64,000 bases of DNA from Cunninghamia lanceolata (lineage: Eukaryota; Streptophyta; Pinopsida; Cupressales; Cupressaceae): contig BSBN01001752.1 of assembly GCA_027924645.1 (NCBI GenBank), positions 14,030,001 through 14,094,000 of the forward strand. Direction: 5' to 3'. Of the stretch, positions 1 to 11,753 are shown one piece after another. The notes beneath the pieces were generated by a model. That model saw nothing but the letters and a program-made list of their open reading frames with translations, was not told the DNA's origin and ran no database searches. Both the position numbers and the translations under genes were made by a program. Within the stretch, counting starts at the first letter, position 1. Each line of letters starts with the position of its first letter.

Positions 1-1724
1 TTAGGGCATATGCAACTGCACCTTCTGCTGCTACTTCTTTCATGAACTGTTTACCTTCCATCAGCATTACCTTCACCTCTTTTCCTTTAGATTTCTCCTC
101 CTTCTCCGTCAATGGTAGTAACTTTATATCCTTACCATCCTTAGTGATTGTATAGATGTTTCTAACACCATCATGTTGTGCCTTCAAATCATACTACCAT
201 GGTCTACCAAATAAAAGATTGCAAGCATCCATCATGGTAATGTCAAACAACAACTTATTCTTATATGCTCCAATCTGAAATTCTACCCAAGCCTGCTCTT
301 CTACAATTGTCTGCTGACCTTGGGTAAGCCATGAGACTTTATATGGGGATGGGTGAGGTAATCTCCTAAGCTTAAGCTTTGTCACCATTTCTTCAGACAC
401 AAAATTTTCAGTAGAACCAGAATCAATCAAAACTTTACATGCCTTACCTCCTGCTTTGCAAATAGTCCTGAAAAGAGACTTTCTTTGAGGGGATTCTTTG
501 TCAGGTACCTTCATGGTAGTCACTGTTCTTCTCATCATTAGGGACTCTCCACTTTCTGGGTATCCACAATTATCAGGAGCATTCACACTCTGAAAAGCAT
601 TAGAGCCTGTCATACTTTGATTATCAGGTTCTTGGATCAGATTTGTTCTCCTTTCTCCTGTTGAGCTTGTGGCCTTTTCTGGACATCTGCTGGCTATATG
701 GGCTTCTTTGTTACAGTTATAACATCTGATGGATCCTCTGCCCTGGGATATTCCTCTGAAAGGTCTTCTACCTCTGAAGTTTCCTTGCTGACTATAATTT
801 TCCCCTTGGTTCTGACTATTGTTTCCCTTACTATTGTCATGACTGGATTCTCCTTGATATCCATGTCCATGTCCTCTACCTCTAAAAGGACCTCTTCCAC
901 CCCTTTGTTGTCTTCCTCTTCCTCTATTGTGTTGTTCTTGTTTTCTCTTTAACTCCTCTTCCACTTTCAATGCCAACTGAAAGCATTTCTGAACTGTATC
1001 TGGATTATGCAGACTTAAATCTTCCTGAATGTTGAACCTCAATCCATTAAGGTATCTGGCTACCTTCTCTTCTTCACTTTCCTTTACCTTTGTTTTCATA
1101 CAAAGCTTCATGAATTCTTCTATATATGAGCTGACATCTAGCTCCTTCTGCTTCAGGTTTTGCTTCCTCTTGTGTAATTGGATATTGTAATCCAATGGGA
1201 CATAAGCTTCCTTTACTAATGCCATCATTTTCTTCCATGTAGTGACTACGCTTTCCTTCCTGTACTCTATCATCTTGGACGAAATTCCACCATGTCAAGG
1301 CAGCTTCTTTCATTTTTGACTGGGCTATTTTCACCCTCTGTTGTTCTGGTATCTCCTCTGTTTCAAAGAAATTGTTCAAGGAGTCTATCCACTCCATCAC
1401 TGAATCAGGTTCCATCTTTCCTGTAAACACTGGCAAATCCAGTTTCACATCCATGGTTCTCCTCTCCATGGCCTTGAGGGCGTTCAACAGTGGTCTCTGG
1501 TCTGCAGGAACGACCTACTCGTTCCAACTAGGGATCTCTTCTTCTTCCCTATCTTCTTCTCTACCAGAACCTACTCTGTTCCTCAACTTCGCTAACTCAT
1601 CCTTCAATTCCTGATTCTGAGCCTTCACGGCCTTGCTCTCTGCAATCTGTTTCTTCACCAGAACTGCCAACTCAACGTTGGTCATCCTTGCCGGCATCTC
1701 AGATGTTCCTTCGTCACCTGACAC
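1..1724 (-). pseudogene. Ty3/gypsy gag-protease, broken, runs off the window edge
   Basis: This is the gag and aspartic protease part of a Ty3/gypsy retrotransposon, read leftward from about 1724. The N-terminal gag segment (1724-1515) is helical and charged. The gag core follows (1487-1074), with a PVFTGK...WWNF region. After a frameshift near 1265 come the rest of gag, an RG-rich stretch, a CCHC-type zinc knuckle (CYNCNKEAHIASRCP; about 715-665) and a protease with the LIDSGSTENFVS active-site motif near 430-390. Breaks are an in-frame TAG at 1515-1517, the frameshift, and a TAG just after the GRPW motif at about 191-193, where related elements have Gln. The frame then continues to base 1. 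The matching LTR and primer site lie just upstream at 1764-3480. RT, RNase H and integrase would lie outside the window to the left. Confidence 0.9.
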
Positions 1725-1763
1725 CCTGCTATATCCTGATCTTTTCCAGAAGATCCTTCCTTT

Positions 1764-1775
1764 GCTCTGATACCA
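1764..1775 (-). other. Primer binding site (initiator Met tRNA)
   Basis: On the - strand this reads TGGTATCAGAGC, the usual plant retrotransposon primer site complementary to the 3' end of initiator Met tRNA. It lies three bases inside the LTR edge at 1779 and fixes the element's orientation as leftward. Confidence 0.9.
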
Positions 1776-1778
1776 CTA

Positions 1779-3480
1779 TGATGCAGAGTAAAACGCAACA
1801 GAAGCTTACAAATGGGAAGGAGGAGGCATTAACACAACCAGCATGTTAAAATCCTAGACATGCAGTATGTAATACCTATCGGCTTAACAACATCATCATA
1901 TTTCTTGCTAACACAGACAGCATCGTCATATTTCGAAGAGGCATGAAATATCCTCCTGGTAACTACTGTCCACTTCCTTATCGCCTTTCGCCTTTCGCCT
2001 GTCAGCAGCATCATCACATTCGGCAAGTGCAAACATCCTCCTGATGTTCACTGTTCATCATACCGCCAAACTCTATCTTCATCATCATGATGTTCAGCAT
2101 CATCTTCATCAGCAGGATATAAAATATCCGGTTCCTCCCATATATCCTGATGACGACAACTTCAAGCACCTTTCCCTCGATGCTTCCGTCACCCCGATAT
2201 CCGACTACTCAAACAACAGCATCAGGATATGACTTATCAGGTCATATTGAAACATCCTGATGATGTTAACCAAACTTTATGCCGATGACTTACGCCGATG
2301 CCAAAACACTTAGCGACAGCAAGATAAACTTGCATAGGGTGATATTCGCAATATCCTGATGACGATGACGTCACTTGCACCCGATGATGATGTCAACAGG
2401 ATATAAGACACTTATATCCTCCGCAACATGATAATGAATATCCGGTGATCTTTTCAATATCCTGATGATGACCTTCCCGGTCCTTAGCCAAAAAGTGAAC
2501 TTTCACTCCTGCATGCGATAGCGACATGCGGACGATGGATACACACGAAAGATGATCCTGACGATGATATACACACTGAGTATATATCCAACCTATATCA
2601 TCCTGATGCATTCAAAACATACAGTCTTCGTCAGTTTCATAACCCGATCCGGATAGCGATATACTCACAGATGTCGATGCGATTCACTCCGTCTGGAAAA
2701 GCACATGCAGATCCCTGTATATCCGTCAGCTGCATGTAAACTCACAGAACCGCACAATTTCACACAGAAAATATGATGATCGGGCCGGATCACCTTCAGA
2801 TCAAAACTTAACAGTTTATCTTCCTAAATCCTAGCACATGAGGATGCTAGGTTGATTCACAGCATGCTACCAATCGATCTCCCACACAATGAAATGCATA
2901 AACAGAAAACTAAAATACAACCTAAACTAACATGCATGCCCATTCCACCGATTCACAGAATCAACGGGTGGAAGGGTTGAAAGAATCCATTAACCTGTAA
3001 TCAGAACAGAAATCAAAACATAAACAGCTGATAAACCAGATAATGCAATTGATGAGATCTTATTTAGATGAAACACAAATGTCCTGCTTCTACAACACTA
3101 TCAAACAACAATGTTTCACAATGTCTGGACTGATCTCTGGATCACACTCAATCACTAGTACAACATAACATAACTACTACTCTCTCTTTCTGATATCTAT
3201 CAAACCCTAACTGATCTGAGTTATTTATAGCAATATCCTACGAGTACTACCAACTCGGTTCCCAGCGGCTGGGAGCTTCCAAGCGGCTGGGAGAGGGCAG
3301 CTCATACTACCAGATCACGAACTCTAACTGCCTGCACACTCTCCTAGGCTGATCTAATACATATGCATTGGTCCAATGGACCTTATTACATTATGAAGTC
3401 AAACATGCTAAAAATAGACTAATGTCCTGTCATGCGGACAATGAACCTATATCCTGTCTTGTAGGGGTGCTCCTGCACCA
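1779..3480 (-). mobile_element. 5' LTR of the - strand Ty3/gypsy element (about 1.7 kb)
   Basis: The right edge starts, on the - strand, TGGTGCAGGAGCACC, closely resembling the start of the 3' LTR of the other gypsy element at 45349 (TGATGCAGGAGCATC). The left edge ends with CTCTGCATCA, directly before the primer site. A TATA-like CTATAAATAA on the - strand (3221-3230) is the probable promoter, with transcription heading leftward through gag. The middle of the LTR contains the degenerate CCTGATGA repeats annotated separately. The second LTR lies outside the window, so no target duplication can be checked; the 5 bp next to the edge are CTGGG (3481-3485). Confidence 0.8.
1890..2620. repeat. Scattered (AT)ATCCTGATGA repeats inside the gypsy LTR
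   Basis: A short motif close to ATCCTGATGA recurs at irregular spacing, for example near 2143, 2263, 2352, 2458, 2550 and 2598, with weaker copies such as ATATCCGG and CATCCTCC between. It lies in the upstream (U3) half of the LTR, where enhancer-like sub-repeats are common in LTR retrotransposons. No protein-coding frame explains it. Confidence 0.6.
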
Positions 3481-4466
3481 CTGGGGAAAAGATTATTTTG
3501 AAGATTTCATCTATTTGATTTCTCCAATAAAACTTGGACTTTGTGTTCATCTATTTGCTTCCGAGGACAAAAACCCTTGGTGTGTAGGTGATTAGAGGAT
3601 GAAAACCCTTTGGTTTCCAGGTAGGTAGAGGATGAAAACCCTTTAGTTTCTAGGTAGGCAGAGGATGAAAACTCTCTTGTTTGTAGAGGTGATTCCATTC
3701 AGGGATCACATTGGTGTTGAATGTTTCCAATTTCCTTTGGTGTTTGATGTTTGGTGTGTAGGTTTTTACAGATTTTGTTAAGTTTCAATATAGTTTTCAG
3801 TTTGGAGGAGAATATCTATTGTCTTATTTTCTGCTATAGTGATCCGTACCAATGCTACATTGATCTGCACTGCTACAGTACTATGTGAGGGTTTCTAGAT
3901 CTCTAGGTTTATGTGAAGGGTTTCCACTTGCTCTGTTGTTATAATTTGCTACTATGGGTTGCTGTTATAATTTGCTAAATGTTGTATCAATATTGTTTGT
4001 TGTTGTACATTCTCAGATATTGATCGCAGCATTGGAGATATACATGTGCAAGTGAGATTTTATATTAGTTTTGTATTGTGAATTGCCATATCTTTATATT
4101 GAAATATCAATCATCTTGTTCAGTTCAGTCCCCCATTCATTTATAACCGCTGTACCTTGCTTTCCCTGCAGCTGTACTATTGACAGAAGTCAGTCTACAT
4201 CAGTATATTTTCAAATTTTCCACCATTTAGCTTCAGTGATAGCTAATTACCAATCTCCAGTTTGTATTTCTACTTCATTAGAATATCCACATCTAGTGTT
4301 GCAGTCCAGTCGCAACCTATTATTGCAATCATACTTGGACATATATGCTGTGGTGCTGAGACTTTCACTTTGGTTTCAGTAATAGTTACAACAGGTATAG
4401 TGCATAAGGGTCTGCTATCACTTGCCATCTCCTCTAGTAGTCCAGCCACATCTTTTTGGAAGTGGG
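3481..4466. other. Non-coding stretch, no gene recognised
   Basis: This lies between the gypsy LTR and the next LTR-like block. Apart from the 33-bp tandem repeat at 3563-3693 I see T-rich, non-coding sequence. The 100-aa open frame at 4071-4382 has no recognisable domain and the composition looks random. A purine-rich GGAAGTGGG sits directly before 4467 and could be the polypurine tract of an element whose LTR follows. Confidence 0.5.
3563..3693. repeat. 33-bp tandem repeat, four copies
   Basis: Four head-to-tail copies start at 3563, 3595, 3628 and 3661, each beginning GAGGA(T/C)(G)AAAAC and carrying a GTAGGT-like end. The copies differ at several bases. Similar GAGGACGAAAA phrases occur at 28450-28530, suggesting that both belong to the same LTR family. 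Confidence 0.8.
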
Positions 4467-6401
4467 TGTAATGTCCCCCATCTAGCCCATTGATTCAGTG
4501 GACAGGGATTAGCCTATGACTAGACTCCCGTAGGCTAATGGAGATGTTTAGGGGGTCATTTCAGGGGACTTACTATTTATAGTAAGTTGGGAGCCGGGCA
4601 CTTGCCATTTTTGGCAGGACAGTTGTGGAGGTCCTTTGCACATAATTCATGGTCTCGATGTGACTAGAGTTCAAATCGATATAAGATAAATCAAATTAAA
4701 TATTTAACTTATATTATTTTATGAGACCTCATAGTGACTTTAAGTTATAAAGTTATTTTATAAAGTGCAAGTTGTAACTTAAAGTTGTATTCCTAGGGAT
4801 GGGCGCCCCTCATGGAGTGATAAGAGGTTGAGATACAATTTAAAATAATTAAAAATTATTCCCTCGTGGGCGTTGAGGAGAAGAGCAACAAAAGGACCAA
4901 AAGTGACTTCATTTGTTATGCGAAGAATATTGGATTTTGCTCTCTCTTTGTGAGATTATTGTGCTTTGGCTTTTGGAGCTTGGCTCTAGGGTTTCAGTTG
5001 GCTGTGTTGGGACGAAAACCTCGGCATTGGTCCCTTTCCTCGTGTGTGGAAGATCGTATCAGGAGAGGATTTGTGGAGGCTTCATACAGAGGCTTCATTT
5101 GGGCTTTCACCGAAGACATTTTGATGAAGTATTGAGTTGGAATGAGCATATTATCATGGAGATGTGTTGCAGGTCCAAATAGAGGATAAAGGACAGATTT
5201 TGTATTGGGATCGAGTTTTTATTTGCTGCTGTAGTTTATTGCTAGCAGGCCGTACTCCTCAAGAAGGGTCGTACCATTCATAGTTGTGATTTTATGGTGT
5301 TTCGGGCTGATTATTGTTGATAATTTTTGGCGTTGAGAGCTGATTTGAGTTTGCAGATAGAGTTTGACGGATTTCAAAGGGTTTATTCATTTGCAGCTGC
5401 TGTTTCACACTCCAGTTTGGACGTACCAGTTATGGGAGGACGTGGGTATTTAGAGTCATCAATTCTTCCTTGATTCGTGGCATCTATCACTCCCAAACTT
5501 GGTGTTTTGGGTCATATTTCTTGCTGCTGATAATTGTAATACAATATTTCTTCATTCCTTGGAGTTGTGAGCAATTTTCTGTGGTATTGTTGCTAGTCCA
5601 GCTACAGCGCCCGGACGAAGTTGTAAACTGTGATATGGGTATGTACTCATAGTTCATATTTTGGCTAAATAGAATCTGGGTAGTCGTTAGTTTGTTGATA
5701 TCTCCCATAGTTTTTCTGGGTTTTTAGTATATTGTTCATTTTATGTCTTTCATGCAAAAACACACATGCAAGAAAACCCCATAAAACCCTAAACAGCAAA
5801 ACAACAAAAACACAAAAAATACATAGAATAAAACATATACCAGGGGTGTATGTTATAGTAGGAACAAAGCTTTTGGGACTATTGCGTCCCATTTTGGGCA
5901 TGTACATAATTTCTACAATAGTCATATACGCTGCAACTTTCACATTTAATTGGTATGCTTCCTTAACCTTGGTGTTTCAAAGCTGAATTTGGAGAATACT
6001 TACTAGATTTTTCAGTTACAAACATTTTTATTTGTTATGTAATGCTTTATACGATCTTCCGCCAGAAATAAAATACATAGATTTGTAAATCTAGAAGGCA
6101 TAAGTGCCAGATAGTAGTTGCATTGATATTGTTGGTGGATTCTAGAAGGTTTACCGCTAGATCCCTCATTAATATTTGCATTGGAATTGTAACAGAGATT
6201 GGACGGCATAGCCACCAAGATTCACTCTTATTCCAATTTGATATTTGCATGCTTTGCTCTAGAAGGCCAGTATGTGAAATAAATTGCTTATTGTTCACAT
6301 CCCAACTACCATATGCTCTCGGTGATCAGAAAGTGCTAGGGTTTGTGTTCTACTTTTGAAAATTTGTAAAGTAAGCTAATATCCCAGCTAGGGACATTAC
6401 A
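4467..6401 (+). mobile_element. Probable LTR with TGTAATGTCCC/GGGACATTACA ends (1.9 kb)
   Basis: The block starts TGTAATGTCCCC and ends GGGACATTACA, an 11-bp perfect terminal inverted match with TG...CA ends. The same terminal motif recurs in LTRs at 30874 and 35299 and, inverted, at 11742 and 27643. The purine-rich tract just before it suggests a + strand 3' LTR. The flanks (GTGGG before, CCCAT after) do not form a target duplication, so it is not a clean solo LTR. No long conserved frame is present; the short ORFs inside lack domain signals. The orientation is tentative. Confidence 0.55.
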
Positions 6402-6945
6402 CCCATCTTTCTCAGACAATTCATTGTCTAGGGCTAACAACATCAACTATAGACATCCCTTGACCTCCACATATGACACCATCTTACCAAGATTGGCCAA
6501 GAATTCAGCTAGAATTGATGCCCTAAAGCAAAGGGTGTCATTATCTGCCAAGTCTTCCCTAGGACGCTCCTCTCAAGGTTTAGTAAAGCAGAATTTGGAG
6601 ATCGAAATATCTTTTTTAAGTGGTGATTAGAGACCTTGCCTCGTTGTAGAGGATCCTTGGGAGAACCAACCTATGAACAAGCCATGATGTGAAGCCTCCT
6701 AAAACAACCACATACCACCCTATGAAGCCCAAAGATCAAAATATCGGCAACAAGAATCTAGACCACAACCACCACCGAATAGAATGATGCATCCTTGCAC
6801 CAAAGATCTACCATCATTCTTCGCCACCCTTGAACAAAACACATTTAACCTAGGCACTTTAGATCATCATTAAAGTGAAGTTGCCAAAGGGGGATGAATC
6901 TAATATTTTTTCCTTATAATTAATGCTTTCTAAGGAAGTGAAGGG
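6402..6945. other. Short non-coding spacer, possible internal region of an LTR element
   Basis: A 68-codon open frame (6424-6630) begins here but shows no known domain. The segment ends with a purine-rich GGAAGTGAAGGG (about 6934-6945) directly before an LTR-like start, which would fit a polypurine tract. Nothing else can be assigned. Confidence 0.35.
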
Positions 6946-8400
6946 TATCATGTCCCCATATCAAGGCACTGTTAAACTAAAGATTTAGCCATAGTCCATT
7001 AATAAATATTAATAATTTAAATATTATTATAATCATTTATTATAATAGTATAATAATATAAATATAATAATAAATATATTATAAATATAAATATAATATA
7101 TAATATATATCATTAAATATAAATATAAATATTAAAATAACATATTATTGTTATATAATAACAATATATGATAATAAATATAAATAGTAATATTAATTAT
7201 TATTATGATTATAATATAACAATACATGTTTATAAATATAAATATAAATATTATTATAATATATATATTATATTATATAAGGATAAACATAAATACAATA
7301 TTATAAGTTAATTATCATAAATATTATAAAGTCTATTATGTCCCGACATTAAGACATTGTTTAAATTAAAGATTTAAACATGATAAAAGTCGGTGAAATT
7401 GCTTTGGTAAAATATACGGTATTTAGTCAATTTAAACGATAGAGATAATTACCTAAATATATATCATTATTAATACTTATTATCTAATAAATAATATTAA
7501 ATAATATTAATATTCTTTCTATAATTAAAATATAATATATTTATTTTAATTGACAAGAGTCATAATTGACAATGATGAATATAAATATTAATAATTGATA
7601 TATTATTAAATTATATATATAATATAATAATATTGGGATTAAATATAAATAACATAAATATTGATATAAATATCAATATTGTTAATATAAATATAAATAT
7701 TATTATTATTATCCTATACGATAATTATATAAACTAATACAAAGCGAAGTAGTTTCCATAAGATAAAGTCAGTATAAATAAAATATGTATGCGGCAATTA
7801 TAATTACAACCATTATAAGACGAGTTTATTAATATGCAGCAAAATCACTAAAAGCCATGATCTTTAGTAAAATAACCCTTGGAAATATATAAAAGGGCAT
7901 AAGGGGTATGATCGAAAAAAGGTGTGTGAAAGTGTATATTATATAATATATAAACAACAGCAGCAATACAATAAAAAATTATATTAGTTGTTCCATCGAG
8001 CAAGGAAAACATTGGCAGCAATAGGTAAGAAATCTGAGGTAAAGCTATAGCAGGTAAGTATTTATATTTAATTTGTTCAATCTATAATTGGTAAAAATAA
8101 ATGGTAAGATTATTATATATAAAAGAATATATATATACATACGATCCCTATATCAAATAGAACAATTAAATTGTAAGCATTGCATATAGAACAAAAGGGA
8201 TCTTGTTAATATTAAATAATGATAATGGAATATGAGCATGTGGATATATGATTGGCCAATTATGATATACGGCCAAGATGTCCTAATTATAAGGCATCAT
8301 GTGCAAAATACTAATAAGGACTTAGAAATCATAGGATTGTGCCATATCCGAAAGGAGGATTAGCCTCATCATTAATCATCTTGCCATCCTAGGTGTATGG
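6946..8400 (+). mobile_element. Left part of a probable LTR split by a solo LTR
   Basis: It begins TATCATGTCCCC after a purine tract. A very AT-rich section follows (about 6990-7740, made of AATAT/TATAA words), then a TATA-like TATATAAAAGGG near 7886. The counterpart right end is at 11154-11753, beyond the inserted solo LTR. Together the two parts would make about 2.05 kb, close to the 1.9 kb LTRs at 30874 and 35299. The pairing is an inference from the ends and length. Confidence 0.45.
6951..7373. repeat. Partial duplication in the AT-rich zone (about 387 bp apart)
   Basis: The stretch at 6951-6990 (TGTCCC..., ending AAAGATTTA..CAT) is repeated imperfectly at 7338-7376. The intervening AT-rich sequence has the same composition on both sides. 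This looks like an old tandem duplication that has diverged. Confidence 0.45.
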
Positions 8401-11148
8401 TGATGGTGACAGGTTGTCATTGATGACAAAAAGGTGTTTGGTCCTCATGTCATATTTCAGGATGTCTTCAAGTGGGAGAGATTTAATGCAGAGACAATCT
8501 TGCAGATGCAGAGAATGGCTCTATACTTCACAGGTTTGTTCTTGCATTATCAGGAGTACATCATCTTGTGTGTTGTTGCAGGAGTGCATCATCAGGAAGT
8601 TGCAGGAATATATCATCATGAGTACATCATCTTGTGTGTTCTTTACAGATGTCTTGTAGTGGTAGTGACTTGGTAATTTGATCTCAGTAGCCTTCATCAT
8701 GTTGTCTGACTTTCTCTACAATAAGGATTGGTTTCATTTTGTGTGGCATACTCTATATCAAGGATTGATAGAAGTGATCACAAGAGTTGTCATACCACTG
8801 AGTTTACAGATGCAGATATCAGTTGGATTTCATGCAAGTTTCTTCAAGGTGATGTCGTCAGGTACTATGTGCTCTGATATAAGTTATGATGTGAAAAAAT
8901 CAAAGGTTAGATAAGAGAATCTCAATTGGATCTCAGTTGAATAATACTTGATGTTATTTGATGTCATAATTATCAGTGATGTGTTGAGGATAGTCTTGTG
9001 CTTCAAATGTTGATCATACAGGAATCCAATGTCTCATATTACGTAGAAGTTCTAATGATCTTGCTTAAAGTTGTCATCATCATCAGGGATCTTCACAAGA
9101 GGATAGATGTTGTGCATTACATATGGCAGATGTGTTAAGTTTTGTATTACAAACGGCAGATGGCAGAGCACTTCATATGGTTATTCAAAACAATAAATCT
9201 CTCAAGTTTTCACAAGGTTCAAGTTTATGCATAGTTTCTCAGAGTTGAATGCTAATTTTTATACTGTTGATCTGTATGGTTATAAGTTTTCAATAGGCAA
9301 AAGGTCTCTATTATTAGCTGTAGTAAGTGGCAGAGGTTTTGTACATATCAAGGTAAACTCTAAGGATATTAATGTGACCTAAAAAATTTTGAAACATATT
9401 TCAAAGCATCCATTTAAGTTGTCATGCACTTTATGTCTTATTTCTACGGTGACTTGAAGCACAGGTTAAAGGATGACTTAAGTCATCACTTGAGGGTATC
9501 GATATCATATGCAAACCGGCCCTCCTTCCCTATTGCTACCGACTCAGTCGGTCCATCCTTCGGTGCTTGGGCGGTAAAATGTAATCTAAGGTTGAGTTTA
9601 AACTTGCAAAGAGCGCGTAGGGTCTATCAAATGGTTGACATTTAAACTTTTAGCCCGATTCCTACGTCCTAAACTTTGACGTTCCGGTGGACGTTTTTTT
9701 ATGTGTTATGTTTTAGAATGTTTCCTTCAAAGTGGAAGTTGAACCCGAGTATAAAGGATTTTTGTGGAGTTTGGAGAGCCCGAGAAAAATGACAATTAGT
9801 TTTCTTTTGAAACTTAGAAACTTTCTTTTAAATTCTTTTGATCGGTTCCTTATATCTGAGTTTTTATAAGGAGATTATTTTTGCCTTTTCTAAATGAGAG
9901 GAAAATCTTTATGAGGAGTTTTTTTTTAATGGTGAGATTGGAATCGATGAAGGTATTTTTTTTAAGACAGATTGAGAAGATTTTTTTTGGAGAATTATTT
10001 TGAGAGGATTGTTTTTTTAATGGGAGCCATTTTTATATAGCTTGAAGATGTTTTTGAATAATTTGGAAAATGTTTTTGAAGATATTATTTTGGAGAAGAG
10101 AATAATGAAAATTTGTTTGGAGGAATTTGCAGATAATCAGATAAAGAGTTTATTTGCAGAGAGATGAAGAAATTGAAATGAAGGGTCTCAAATATGAAAA
10201 GATATTCTTTCATCTTTAAAAGGAAATATAAATGTTTTTTTTGGTTTCGTGAATCTGAAGAATGTGAAAGTTTTTGGATTAGATATATGTTCTTTTATTT
10301 TTGCAGGTGACAATATATAAGATGTATTGTTTTTAAAGACATTAAAAAAGTGAAGATGAAAGGACAAAATGATCTTCAGTGAGAGCAAATGACTGTGCAG
10401 AATGTGAAAGGTGAAAAGACATCCAATTTGCATATAATAGTTTTTCAGGTGCATTGATTGCATGACTTGCAAGATAGAGATGAAATATACAGAGTAAAGT
10501 AGTGTTGTTGAGCATATCAGAATACAGGATTGATATGCAGTATTGTTGAATGGAATAGAATACAAGATTGATATGCAGTGTTGTAGAATGGATCAGAATA
10601 CATGATTAATTTGCAAAGAAACTTGAGATTTGTATATGAAGCTTGTTTGCAGAAGTATGTAAAAGAAAATGGTCTTGATTTGAAAATCAAACAGGAGGTA
10701 TAAGGTTGTATACAATGGTGCAAATCTGATTGAACAGCAATCATGTCTTGCACACAAAGTTTGATGTTTTGTTTATAGTGATTGTGTTTGCCAGTGAGGC
10801 ACAGTATGCCTATAAGGCTTGTGGTCAGTGAGACCTCTGTATATGTCAGTGAGACATTTGTAAGAAGATTTTTCATTTAAGCCAGTGAGGCAGTTCTGGA
10901 GTGGTTTTTCTACCCCTGAGGGTTTTCCACTTGTGCATATCTTGTGTCATGATTCATATTGATCATCTTTGTGTGTGTTTGATTTACATATGAAGTTTTG
11001 TTCTTTTTCTATATTCACAGTCATGTGCATTGTACAAATCAATGGTATCTTTCTTTTGAGCTCTGAAAGTTGAAGTTCAAACAAAGGTTTTGAAAATTCA
11101 CACAACATTGATTCACCCCCCCTCTCAGTGTTGTCCTTGATTCCTACA
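8401..11148 (+). mobile_element. Large solo LTR, Ty1/copia-like (2748 bp), TSD TATGG
   Basis: The sequence starts TGATGGTGACAGGTTGTCAT and ends TTGATTCCTACA. It is flanked on both sides by the same five bases, TATGG (8396-8400 and 11149-11153), the hallmark of LTR-retrotransposon insertion. No primer site or internal coding region follows, so this is a solo LTR left by recombination between two LTRs. The start resembles the 5' LTR of the copia element at 37586 (TGATG...GTTGTCATTGATG). Near the right end it has a GGGTTTTCCAC phrase and a TTCACCCCCCCTCTCAGTG tract, a pattern also seen at the end of the 37586 LTR (CAACTCCCCTGCTCTCAGTA). The orientation follows from this. The frames inside are not conserved. 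Confidence 0.88.
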
Positions 11149-11153
11149 TATGG

Positions 11154-11753
11154 GTAAGTTAGGAGAATGTTATTGGACCTAGGTAACCCTCAAGTGGATG
11201 AAGAACACTGTGTGGATGTGAGGTCCCTTGAGCCAAGAGACAAAGAACACTGTGTGGGTGTGAAGTCCTTGGGCCTATGGTAATGATGAGCTCATCAATG
11301 TTAAATGTGCCCAACGTGAGGTGACTCTTGGTGGGACATGAAGTTCCATCAAGCCAAATGGTGAAGAACTCTGTGTGGGAGTGAAGCCTTTGGGCCTACG
11401 TATGGGATGGTTAGTGTCTCCTTAATGAACCATGCCTACGGCCTTAACGAACCATGCCTACGGAGTTAAGAGATGGATTAATGATAGGGCGACACATGAT
11501 CCTCTCTAGGATAGGACATAAGGCCTATGAATATGAATATAAATATGAACATGAACATGAACATGAATATGAATATGAATATGAATTATGTGATTATGGA
11601 ATTATAAGTTTTAGGATAAATGTGGAAAGAATATGGATCTATATTAATTATGATATGAAAAGAGAAAAATTTGGAGTACTAATGTTTCCTTTTTGTAAGT
11701 TGAAATTGTGCAAGGTTGTGAACAGTTTGAGCTTACTAGAAGGGGACATTACA
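11154..11753 (+). mobile_element. Right end of the split LTR, same family as the LTRs at 30874/35299
   Basis: The end GGGGACATTACA (11742-11753) and about 90 bases before it are, when reverse-complemented, very similar to the start of the LTR at 30874: both read TGTAATGTCC, CTTCTAGTAAGC, CACAACCTTGCACAA and GGAAACATTAGTAC in the same order. The block therefore belongs to the same family but in the opposite orientation. Near 11200-11400 there are degenerate repeats of AAGAACACTGTGTGGG...GTGAAG. They occupy the position of the CTTCACCAG repeats in the related LTR. Confidence 0.65.
11528..11588. repeat. GAATAT/GAACAT hexamer microsatellite
   Basis: About ten units of TGAATA or TGAACA follow each other with only single-base differences. 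The block lies inside the LTR remnant. The 119-codon frame that reads through it is repeat-derived (an EYEYEHEHEH-type tract) and is not a gene. Confidence 0.85.

Noticed and set aside
4467..6401. DNA transposon interpretation because of the 11-bp inverted ends
   Set aside because: TG...CA ends, the preceding purine tract and recurrence of the same ends on true LTR pairs (30874/35299) favour an LTR; no target duplication of transposon type flanks it.
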